In this document: positions 50,101 through 61,575 of the stretch, piece by piece
How the letters are laid out: every line of letters starts with the position of its first letter
Numbering within the stretch: the first letter of the stretch is position 1
Assembly: GCA_034509425.1 (NCBI GenBank)
Contig: JAVTVJ010011652.1
Span: 9,232,001 to 9,296,000 of the forward strand
From: Eopsaltria australis
Lineage: Eukaryota > Chordata > Aves > Passeriformes > Petroicidae
Reading direction: 5' to 3'
Length of the DNA: 64,000 bases
The notes under the pieces: model-generated
Told to the model about the DNA's origin: nothing
Databases searched by the model: none
What the model saw: only the letters and a program-made list of their open reading frames with translations
Position numbers and translations under genes: made by a program

Positions 50101-53100
50101 TGGTTCTCATCTTCTTTGCCAAATGCTCCAGCTTTTCTCCCCTTCAGAGGCACCATGATGGAATGGGAGAACTGTCTGGTTTGTATGAGAGAAACAAATG
50201 CTGGCTAGAAGAAATCAAAAAGAGACTGAGCTTCTAGCACTGGATCGAGTTGAATGAAGCAAGCTGATCAGAAGGAGAGAGGTTGGTGTGAGTACAGAGC
50301 TGCACCATGACTTGGGGATTAATTTGAAGAAAAGGGAAAGGAAAGGAACAAAACTGAAAAGAGGGACTTGGAGGCTGGAAACAAACTAGGACCAAATAGG
50401 TCACTGGAGGAGAGGAGGAGGAAGGTGAGACAATTATATCCATGAGTCTTTTCAGGTTGGGTGTGAAAGCCAAGCTTTGTGACTCCTCTACCATCAGTAA
50501 ATATCTGAAAACCTTCTAGTAAAATGGCTATTCACTTATAGTATTGTCCTCATACAAAATGACTGTATTAGTGCTGTCAGCTATTCCAGTAATGTGTCAG
50601 AAATCTGGGTATTGAATCACAGATGCTCAAAGCTGTTGATTAACCAGATATTTCATGTCCCACATGACAGAGTATCTGTATTTTTAATGTCTTCTTTTGA
50701 AATCCAGGAGCTATCACAAAAAAGACAACCGATTTCAAACAGTGCAAGTGAAGCTGAAAGTCAAACACACCAAATTGAGGAACTGTTAGAATTAAGGCTG
50801 TCTTTGGAACCTTCATTCACAGCTTCAGTCTGTCTTTTGATGTTGTTTTTCAGTAGTTGAGTTCATGCTGCTTTCTAACACTTTAGCTTTGATGCTGCAC
50901 ATTTTGTGTTCTTTAAATATGTGCTTTTGTGTACATCTAGAGCTAAGCCAGTCATTTCACTGTAAGCTTTCTTTTCTATCTTTTTTCCAGTTTTTTTTTT
51001 CCTGGAACTTTTAGAGAAGGGGTTCTTGGAAGAATTTTGATGTTGAAACTTTCTAGTAACACAAATCCTGCTTTTCTAACCTTCCCTGTGCTGAGTACTA
51101 GAACGGAAGAAGTGGATTGAAAGACTTTCTTTTGAGCTTCTGCTTATTTTTTTGGGTTTTCTCAAAAGTAGTTGTATAATTGTCCCAAGTGGTGTCATTG
51201 CTGTCAGGAGAAGGGGCAGGCTGAAGTCAGGAAGTGCCTGCCTGACTGTGCAATGTGTAGGAAGCCTGTACCTTAATGATGATAATTCGTGTTGACAAAT
51301 GGGCTGCCTGTAAATCCCATCTTCCCTGCAACAAAGCCTGTACTGGGAAGCCTCCTGTAGAGGAGATCCCTGGGGCTGCTGAGAAGGGCACTACATCCCT
51401 GCCCCTTCAACCTGCAGGATGTGCCAGCTCTGCCCACTGAGGGATGGACACACTTTTCTCTCTGGCATTGTGCAGTGGCCTCCTCCAGCCAGCAGCTGAC
51501 CTTGCACACCAGGAGAGGCTCACTGCAGGTTTGGGTCATTATACAAAGGTCATTCTGCTGTGAGTTCCAGGAAGGTCCCTTTCCTTCAAACTCACACTTC
51601 CTTGCTAACCCTGAGCCCCCTGCCCAAACCAGAAGCTGGAAAGTCCCAGGCCCCTTGACAAGATGACAGAAGAATGCAACATCAGCATGGAGGGGTGGTT
51701 CCTCTCCACCTGGAATAAAACATATTGAAATCTTCCCTGTGTTCCTATACATGAGGAACAAAAATGCAGGGAGGAGAGAGTTAAACGACCAGCTAATCTC
51801 CTCTAGGATAATAAAGGGAATAGTTTAAGTGCTGCAACAACAAAAAATAAAAAACAAACCCCCAGCCATTCTGAGTCACTACAGAAGCCTTAATTCCAGC
51901 CATATGAGGATGTTGTATTCCACCTGACAGCACAGCACAAGCAACATGACACCCAGTCAAGGGCTATAGTACTTTCCAAGTAACTACACTTCACCCACAA
52001 TGCTTTTCCTCTGGATAAAAATAAGTTGTACCCGGCTGTACTGTGGAAATATTTTCTGCATCTTTTGATACACTGGTGGGCTGTTTTAGATTAAGGACCC
52101 ATTTAGTGTGGACATGCACTTAAAATGTTTTTGTAATATTGTAGTGAAAAGAGGGAAAGTTACTTCTGGTTTTGTTTTTTGTTTTTAATTACACAAACAG
52201 TCAATCATCAGTGCTACACTGAGATGTTATTTTTCCTTCAGTATGTAGCTCACACAGAGCCAGAGAGCTGCATAAAAGAGCACGACACCAAGAGTGAAAA
52301 GCAACCACAGGAAGTGGGAAAAAATCCTCTTACTATCAGCAGTTCTGGACTTTATAAGAGAATGATTTCAAATCATGCAATCTGCTTTATTAGCCCATTC
52401 ATCTTCTCAGTGTGTTATTAAGGTTCAACTTGCTTAACAAAACCAGGAAGATCAGAATATGCCAATCAAATCTGGAATGTCTTAAACAGTCTGTGGTACA
52501 AATGGCTTACATATTTCACTATAGGTTGATGTGGGGAAACTGCTGATACAGACAAAACATACAGGTTATGATTTCAAAGACCCTGGAGCTGTAGCATGAA
52601 AAGATCTTTAGCAAAAGTCCTTTTACTTAGACAAAAAAAGAAGAAAACATCTTACATAGAAAATAGGAGTTTTGAATTTAAATCAGGGAAACAATGAAAG
52701 AGACTGACAAAGAGGCATTTTGAACAGCTCAGCGCAGGCTTTCCTTCCGTGTGTAACCACTGCTGGATGTGAGGAAATGTTTAATTTATGCAGTCCTTAG
52801 TCAAACTTTTTTCCATCTAGATGTAGAGTTGAAATTAGAAGCAGGAACCTTTCCTTTGGTTTCCACGGGTCTTAAACTTAAATGCACAGTGAAGAGCAAA
52901 GGCTCAGCAGGTGGTTTAGAACCTAATCTGGAGACTGACAAACTGCAGACCTCATTAAATTTCTGTCATAGCCTGGGGTCACATGGCCTGGCATGCATTC
53001 ACAAAGGGAAGGATCCAGAGGACAAGTGTGTGAAAATGAAGGAGAAATGGGATATAAAGGGGAGGAGAGTGTTGTGATGGGCTATTGAAGGAGTACAAGT

Positions 53101-54290
53101 GCCTGCTGAAAAGGTGTGATCATAAGAGTAACCACAAGCCCTGGATGAGTAAAGGAGTGCATTGAGCAGGACTGCACAGTGAGCTGCTTCTCTTGTGATG
53201 GTCACTCAGGAAGGATGACAAAAGATTAGATGGTATTTGGACAGTAGCCTCAAAGATGGGCTGAAAACTGGAAATATGCTTCAAGGCATGTAATGTGTTC
53301 ACGTTGTGGAGAGAGGGAAAAGGGGGGGAAATTAAGTGATTTAATCATTGCCCACAGATAACTATATGGGCAGAAACTACTTTACAGGAGGGTCTTTAAT
53401 CTAGCAGCAAAGGTATGAAAAGATCCAGTGATTAGGAGCTGAAAGTAGCACTTCCCCTTTAATCTGCAAAAGTAATTAACTTCATAAAAATTTCTTAGTG
53501 ATATGGTATGTTGAATTTTTAACTCAAGAGAACATATCTTTTAGCAATGTATTTTTCCCTTCAAACATAAATTTTGACCTTGGTGCTATAAAAACTAGAG
53601 GGTAAAATTTTCCAGGCAGTTTACATTATATTAGATGTTCACTAGACTTAGCCTCAGAAAAAAATCCTCCTTTCAGATAGGTATTGTCCAGGTGAGGTAG
53701 AATAGGAAGGACAATGTCTCAAGCTGCCTGTGGAGAACCTATGAAATTGGGTAGTATTCCAATAACCTTGACTTTGACCTTCATGGCACTGTTCAGTTTA
53801 AGTGCTATTTTAATGATTATTATTCTAGATTCTTTGTAAGCTGTACATTTGAATGGGAAATCTTTATATTCTGCAATGTAATAAAGTTCCTAGTTACTGT
53901 TGATAATTAAAAACTCCCTTTACTTCTAACTTCAACCACAATGGTGCTTGCTTAACTTGATATTATCACTATATCCTGTAACAGTCTGTATTAAATCAAA
54001 CTCTTCCTTATCTTCTCTCTAGCACATAATGACCACACTTTGAGCTATATTAAGAACTTGATGTTTCTAATTTAATTCCTTTCTTGCAAACTTCTCAGTA
54101 TTGCTGACAGTGGAATGCATTCTTTATAGTCTTCTATTTTTCTGTCTTTCCAGTATAATTGGTATAATTCCAGATTTCACATGTACAGTAGTACAGAAAT
54201 TGATGATCTCAAAAGTTTCCCAAAATATTATTCCAATTTCTAAGTCCAAAGTTTCATCCTCCTTATTTTATACATTTACTTGATGTAAAA
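47171..54290. other. Intergenic region, no gene established
   Basis: Downstream of ADGRA1 I see unique-looking sequence with short chance frames. The part near 51190-51720 is richer in G and C, which explains the longer minus-strand frame there (162 codons at 51273-51761); it resembles no protein I know. Short A-rich runs lie near 51840-51865. In human and other vertebrates the next gene is, as I recall, KNDC1, but I found none of its exons here. Confidence 0.6.
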
Positions 54291-57200
54291 TGATTGAGTC
54301 TTTAGTCTGTTGGGAACAAGTTAAAGCAACCCTGTGCCAGGATCCCAAAGTGCTGCACAGAGATCAGCACCTTCTGGCCAGACACTGCCCTGGTTTTGCA
54401 GTTACTGTTTGTACATTGTCCCAGAATTTGTACCTGTGGATATCTGTATTCCTCAAACTGTGATGAGCAGGGTTTCTGTCCCTGGACTGCACTAGGAGAT
54501 GGTCCTTTTTTTCCCCTCTTTCCAGCCTCATGCATAATGGTTTTTCTCACATCCTCCTGGTTTTCATTACCTGACTTTGGTTTGGGCACTGACTGCTCAC
54601 ATTGCTGTTATTCCACTCACTTTTTCTTGTCTTTCTGGAAAGGCAGCTCAGGTACAGTGCTGACCTCAGCTTACTGACAGCCCCAGGTCCTGTGCTGACA
54701 GGGTAGGTCATAGCTGTGATCTCAAATGCTCTTTGCTGTCTTTTTCTTTCTCCTCCTAGATGTGAATTTATCCAGGGAGATAATTAAGCTGCAGTCTCAC
54801 ACTCTCTCTGTTTCTCCTGCCTGCTGCAGCATGCTGGGTCCTGTGACAGGATCACTTGTGTCCTTTCTCAGGCATATTGTGTAACTTCAGTGCCAGGCAT
54901 TCACAGTGTCCTCTTCTTTATTCTTCCTTTCTGAAAATGCTTTTGCTGTGCAGCATGCAGCTCTGCTTTATTTTCCGTTGTGGTGGAACATCCACATATT
55001 GGAAAGGTTGTTCTGTTTAAAGACCTGTGGCAAAGTGGATTGAAATTATTTCTGCTCCTTCTTTTAGTAATTATTTTATTTGCCCAGTCACCACTTGTTT
55101 ATGAGTAGTGCAACATAAGAACCACAGCCAGTTTGGAAATGTCCTCTGCTGACATTCCCCAAAAGCACCCCATCTACCAGGAAGCATCATTTCTTATTTT
55201 TATGCTAAGCCATCTGAATTCTTCATTTTTCATTCCTGTGTTTCCCCTAAAGCTTCTTGCTATATCTTGGGTTTCATTCTCCCTCTCACTCTTTGCTCTG
55301 TGTGGCTCAGACAGCATCCAGATGGTCTCTTCCTGAAATGAATCTGTTCTGGAAAAAGCCTCACTGTTGTCACTCACCAGAGGATGAAGCTGACCTGAAA
55401 AGACTGTGCACAGCACAAAAGGTTATTTTTCTTCCACTGGCACTTAGGAGTTACCCAGCTCTGCACTGCATGTGTGTGTGGATATGTGTGTGCACGTGGG
55501 TACAGTTTGTACATGTGGAGATTCACACACAAAGAAATTAACATTGCAGAGGTATCAGCTGAGTGCTTGTTACTGCCTCCCTCTGTTTTGAGCAAGCAGA
55601 TCATGTTTTCAGGCTGTGTCTTCTAATCTGAAAGATACTGAGTATTTTTAGTATTTCCTACTGGTTTTAAATGGATTCTTCAATTTTCTAAGTGTTAAAG
55701 GTAATCCAACTCTGCATAAAAGGATTGAACAATTTAAAACCTCAGAAGGTTTTTCAGTAGCTGTAATTGCTCTTTCACTTGCAAGTATCTCCCTAGAGGT
55801 ACAGGGAGTTGTAAAATTAGTGATATTTTAAACACAATTTTGCACAAGCTAGACAAAATTAGACCTTTTATATTTATATACATTTACAACTTTAAATTCG
55901 TTTAAAAAATTTCTCTTCCTTGGAAATGTCTTTATTTATGAGCAAAGAATACTACCTTGTGTTACTTCTAGAGAATTGAAGCCATGTGGTTCTAATCCAA
56001 ATTATTTCAGATGCATGTAGTTTGCAAATGGAAATTCCTCCATAAACCATTAGGTATTGATGAGTTTCTCCAGTTAAGAGTTAAATGAGTCAGACCACGG
56101 TCTATCTAGTCATAACAATTAGAGGCAGAAATCATTAATAATTTAATTTAATTATAATCACTCTTTTGGCTGTGGCTGGTGTAGAAGATTGCAAATAGGA
56201 AACGCTCACATAATTATTATTCTGAAGATCATTCAGGACAAATAGAAGTCTGAAAAAGATGTTAAATCTCTTAAAGGACTTATTTTAATTATTTTAAAGT
56301 CATACATTAATTAAGGTGTTTACTTATTAATCCTTGGAAATTGAATTCTGTACTCAGAATTAAGTGCTGTAATTTTCTTGAGTAACTAAGTGCTGTGTTT
56401 CTCATACATGAGAGGTTGAATTGCTCAACCCTAACTTTAGAATTTTCTATAATAACTTAAGGGATGCTGACAATTAACTCACTCAACAACTTCTCTGTGC
56501 CTCTAGCAAGTTTTGTGGCTCTAACATCTCTCTCTTTAGAAATCTTGTTGGCCTATTTTTTTTGGGTCACTTACCAGTCATTGTCTGCTGCTTCATTTAT
56601 TACTGGCCTAATTTATCCAACTGGAATTGAAGCAGAATGCAGCCAGAATTGACTCTGTGGCTGCAGTTGCATGCCAGCTATCGTAACCATCTGAAATTGA
56701 AGCACTTTGACATTTGTGGCTACTCTGGAGAATCCCCTTCTCACAGACATAAGGGATGAGGGTGTTGACTGCTTTCACTGCTTTCTTTTCCCCATGCTGG
56801 CCCTCTGGAGATAGTAAGGAAATTTCACAGACCTTCTTACACATCCATACCTCTCCTTGGAATATGTTTATTGGTCAGAGTTTTAGTTATCATCATGAAA
56901 AACATTTTAACAGCCTAAAATTCAATCTGCAGGTTCATAATTTTGTTCTTTACCTCTTGTGTGCACCACATTCTCCTTCCTACCCTCTCTTGGGTCACCC
57001 ATATAAAACCCACAATAAGCACTTCATCCTCAAGCAGAGGATCAGCCCTAGTGGTTGTTTAAAAAGATGTGATTATGGTCCAAATATTTTTTTCTAGAAA
57101 AAGTAAGGTTTTGAAGTACATGGAAAATTGTAAGCACATTATAAGAGGCATGAAAGAAATCAGGTTGTTTAGATTAAGACAATGAATACTGCAATATATT

Positions 57201-57443
57201 CAAAGGCTTTTTCAAGCTTTTCATCCCTTATGGGTCCCTTACAGCCAAAAGAACTTCACATTGTCTTCTGTCCTGCAGTGCCCAGGGGAAACCGACAATC
57301 CTGCATCTTCAGCAGAAATGCAGCACTCTTGGTGCAGATGACAAAATGCAAAGCCACAGTTCTGCAACAGCAACACATGGAGTAACCTGGAAGGGCACTG
57401 TCTTGGGAAAGGAGAGGTGCCTTGAGATTCAGCTGTAAGCCTG

Positions 57444-57468
57444 CTTGGCTTGGCTTGGCTTGGCTTGG
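57444..57468. repeat. (CTTGG)5 pentanucleotide tandem repeat
   Basis: Five exact CTTGG units followed by CTTTG. It is a short minisatellite-like run in intergenic DNA and probably variable in length. Confidence 0.9.
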
Positions 57469-59387
57469 CTTTGCTCCCTCCCTTCCACTCCCTGCCTGCC
57501 TGTGCAGGCTGTGAGAACTGTCACTGCACCAGCTGAAGCAGATTTAAATTTCACATGGGAATAAAATGTTGGTTATGACAACGTGAATCATTTTACTGTT
57601 GTGTTGTAGCACAGCAATTGCCATTCCCTCTCTCACGTGTCTCCATCTTACAAACAAAGCCCTGCATTGTAGTTGTAACCAAGAAGTGCTGAGTATTGGC
57701 AGCTGAAGCCATTTGTCTCCTACCTGGCTGGTATCTTCTCCCACAGTGTTTTCTGTGGGTTATTTGAAGTCTCTCCTGAGAGCTCTTTACTATTTCAGTG
57801 GGGTGGCTCTGGCCTTGATGGGTTGTCCCTTTTCAGCAGGGAGATGTTGTCCTCTGAGCTACAAACACAGCAGTCAAGAGACTGACTGATGGTTGTTCCC
57901 TAGCTGCTGCAGAGAGTGGTGGATACACATGGTTTGTTGTGGCCCTCCAATTCCAGTGATGTGGAAGTTCTGGGCACATGTTGGCTGTGAAAACAATTTA
58001 CCTGTATTTGATTGACTCTCCTGTTTATTCATCAAAGCCTTCTAGAAAAGTCTGGAGAAGCATTTAGGTGCTGAGGTCTGCTCAAGCCATTCTGATTTTC
58101 CTAAGCATACATATGTCATTGATTCAAAGTTAACAGATCTGTTGTCTGCAGCATCTTCTCAAACTGTCTCTATCATAAGGAGCAATCATGTGTTTGTGAA
58201 ATTCCATTGCCAAATAAAAGCTTAAAGCTTCGGGCTTGATTGTGGCTGTTAGCACCCTTTCAAAAGCAGTAAGTCACTGGTCTAAGGTAATTTAGCTTTT
58301 CATACTGTTGGACACAGAATACATAGAATTGCTCTGAATGCCCATCTGAAATAGCTCTTCTTAGTGACAGAGTCGTTTATTGCACCTGTGATTACTGGAG
58401 TAATTGAGAAGGTCTATTTTTCCCACATTAGACCAAAAATGAAACATTTATTTTGACACATTGGGCTACAGCCATCTGTGCCCCAGCATCAAAACATTTT
58501 TTTAATGTTCTATTTCAGCTGTTCCAGTTGGCCTCAAAAGTGCTTAAAATCTGGCAGAAATAGCACCAATGTTTAACTGTGCACAGAAGGTATTATTTAT
58601 ATGTCAGTAGCACATTGTTGGCTTTCTAGGTCTTTAACAGCTGTAGATAATCCATGATCCTTTACACATGCCAGTTCTCATGGAACATGTCACATGGCTC
58701 TTCAGCACAAAGCTGAGGGTCAGGAAATCATTTTGTGTTTTTCTCTTGTATACAAGACAACACACAGGCACTGCATGGAGTTTCATCATAAGCCAGATAC
58801 TATATTATTTCATCAAAAGTAATAATGCACATTCCTGGCATTTGTCAAAAAATTTATTTGTTAACCTGAGAGTTTTCTTCAGATATTGGGTGAACAGTTC
58901 CATTTAAATCTCTTTGTATAGACAGACAGGGTATGTAATATCCCCATGGGCAAGAACTAGGGCTTGGCTTTCAGATGACCTGATTTTGAGAGAGACAATA
59001 AGATTACTGAACTGAGGTGCAGCTGATATCAGAGCCCAAGGCCACCCCTAAGCTTCATTGCAGTTTATGTGATGGAAGGTCACCTCCCTTTAGTGTCTGT
59101 AAATTGTAAAACAAACAAAAATATCAGCAGTGCAAAAGGCCTCATAAAAACCTCTGTTTTAAATAGAGGTCAGTTCTTTATTTCAGAGTTCTTTATAATA
59201 CTTTTATTATCATTTTGAATTTAATATAAAAGAGGACTGGACACAATATGTTTTTCTAAACTCTAAAAATAATTGTAACAGTCAGCAAATAAAAACACAA
59301 CAATCATTTTGACTGAATATTAGAGGAATATGAGATAAATCATCTAAGAAGTAATAACAAAATTAATGTGACAGCCCAAATATTTAA

Positions 59388-59639
59388 CTTTTTTTGGCCT
59401 CAAATACTGATAAAATCTTCCAATTCATAAAAAATAAATTCCAGATGCTGCCTGATAAGACTTTTTTCCATAAAACTAAGGATGCACATCAATCTGTAGA
59501 CACATTTCTTGTGAGTTACAGGGAAAATAAAATATCTTCAGCCAGATTTTTAAAGGAAAGGCAAGAGTTGGTCTCCCAGACAAATTATGAAAGTTTATCC
59601 ACAGTTGTTGGTGCTGAAATGAAATCATTAGAGAAATAA
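59388..59639 (+). other. Open frame of about 83 codons, unrecognised
   Basis: The frame opens after a stop at 59385-59387 and has no ATG near its start. The translation is rich in Lys, Glu, Ser and Gln (for example KFQMLPDKTFFHKTKDAHQS and RENKISSARFLKERQELVSQ) and looks more protein-like than neighbouring frames. There is no good acceptor, no stop-free extension and no family I recognise. It may be a remnant exon or chance. Confidence 0.15.
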
Positions 59640-61441
59640 ATATCTTTCAATTCAAACTCCCCACATTCCATTCCTCAGTTGCCTGAGGGGGAAAAATAGA
59701 TGTTCCAGAGTTGCCTAAATGCTGTGTCTTTCCATAAGTTACTGCCCTGTAAAAGCCAGCAAGTGTCCAGTGTCCCTCTCTTCTTACTGGCCAATGTTAA
59801 GGTACCTCATTTCAGTAAAAAAAAAAATTATTCATGGAAAAGGGTAAAATTTATTAGAGGTTTAAGATAAAAGGAAACATTCTGCATTTTTAATGTATGT
59901 GAAGTAGTCGAAATGAGAAATTTACACTACAAAATTGACTTCATATTATTCCATGAGCCGTGAGCTGGGCGTCAAAATAGCAGCAGTGAGAATCAAAGGA
60001 TGATCTGTTGAACTGCAAGCTGAAAGCCATCCCTGCCTTGAAAAAATAGACAGGTAAGCTCCTGTTTCTGGCTGCAGTGTTTAGTTAAACCTTATTCCCT
60101 TCCCTATTATAATGTCTCATCTCATTGTCTCAGCACATAAGACAAAATGTGGCACTATTTTTTCCCCACATCTCAGTATTGTTCAGGAAGCTTGGGGTTA
60201 ACAGAAGTGAGCAAAGGAGTCTATTTTTGAGACTGTCTAGGAGTTCACTTTGATTATTCATGGATGAATCAGCACGTCGTCATCTCTGTAGGTCCAGACG
60301 TAAGGAAGGAATCAAACCCAAGCCCATGCAAGTCACGACTGCAGTGCCAGCCCTTTATCTGAGCAGTGTGAAAGCACAGCCACTCTGCAATCAGATGCAG
60401 GCTCAAAGGCAGTCAAGCAAGAGCAGTTCAGCTAAAGCTCTGGGGAAGAAAAGAAAATGCTGGCCTGAAATATTGTGAAATATAAATAACAAGACCAGTT
60501 TTGGTTGCATAAGCATATGCTGAATGACATGTGAAAAAAATAATATCCTATAAAGCAGAGAAGTCTCTCTTTCCCCAAAGGTAAAGCTGTTCATGGCAGT
60601 TTAGGACCTTTCTTGTTCTTGTGACTCTGCCATACCTGCAAACGCCATCTGCACTGATAAATTTTCATTGCATCAGTGTCATCAGGAGAAAGTGCATGGG
60701 CATTTAGGTATATTTATTTAGTCAGCAGCTTCAATATTTTCCTTTCTCAGTAAAACTCATCTGACATAAATGCAAGAGCTAAAGGCTCACTAGGGATTGT
60801 AGAGCAGTGCAAATTTTATAGAAGAGATCAGATATTATCTAAAACTTACTTGCTAACAATTCTTTCAAGTCCTGCAGGGCAGTTGGTGCACATTAAAAAA
60901 GGTTTCCACAGAAATCTGTAGATTTGCAAGCCCATCCTTCAGTGTTTTCCAGTGGAAAGCCACGGTTTAGCCCCTGCACCTCTAATGGGATTCCCTGCAG
61001 TGTTGCCTAATCTACAATCTTTGGTGAGATTAATATCTCACAGGCAAAATTTTCTGGCGTGGGTGAATGCAATATACTGGGATAATACGTGGAGAAAAAG
61101 CTTAAACTATGTAAAAATAAAATCAATTTGTGCAAGAGACTAAAATATTGCTTCTGCTTAGAAAAGATAGCTATGTGGTACGTGTTACAAGATGTGAAGG
61201 CACAGGCAGTGTTAATGAAGACCAGGGGAAGGCTGTGACTGTTGCAGGGGACTGTACAGAGCAAGCTGAACCATCTGATTCGCCCACTAAATGCCTACAT
61301 TGCAGAATGACCCCACTGGCTTCTTACCTTGTGCAAAGTCCTCAAGTGCCTTGCAGGAGGTCTCTTTCTTATCCAAGCATATTTAATACATTGATCTGTA
61401 TGTGCCAGCTATGAAAAGTGTTCTGTATTTAAACTAAAAAT

Positions 61442-61575
61442 TCATTGCACCTTGTGTATGATTACAATGAGGTGAACCAGCCAGTGGCCCAACACCACCA
61501 AGGTGCAACTTGTCCATCCAAATAAAATTAATGTGATAATATCTGTCCAGTCTGGCCCACACCAGCACAGGATGC
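61442..61575 (-). CDS. Candidate exon encoding a hydrophobic segment, unrecognised
   Basis: On the minus strand a strong acceptor (CACTAAT branch-point match, then TCTCTCTCTGTTTATATATTTCAG) precedes a frame of about 44 codons. It reads ILCWCGPDWTDIITLILFGW then TSCTLVVLGHWLVHLIVIIH before a TGA at 61442-61444. The product would contain one or two membrane helices with Trp and His at their edges. A donor (AAG/GTGCAA near 61457) is weak, so this would be a terminal exon. The same frame stays open upstream of the acceptor, so the acceptor is not demanded by the frame. I do not recognise the sequence, and it may be chance. Confidence 0.2.

Larger units (their letters stand above)
54291..61440. 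other. Intergenic region, no gene established
   Basis: This is mixed AT-rich and moderately GC-rich sequence. Overlapping frames on both strands near 54302-54677 probably reflect local composition. A pentanucleotide repeat lies at 57444-57468 and a protein-like frame with no proper start at 59388-59639. I recognise no family and no promoter island. Confidence 0.6.

Noticed and set aside
51273..51761. Minus-strand frame of 162 codons
   Set aside because: Long for chance, but it sits in a GC-richer patch, has overlapping frames on the other strand, no splice context and no recognisable motif.
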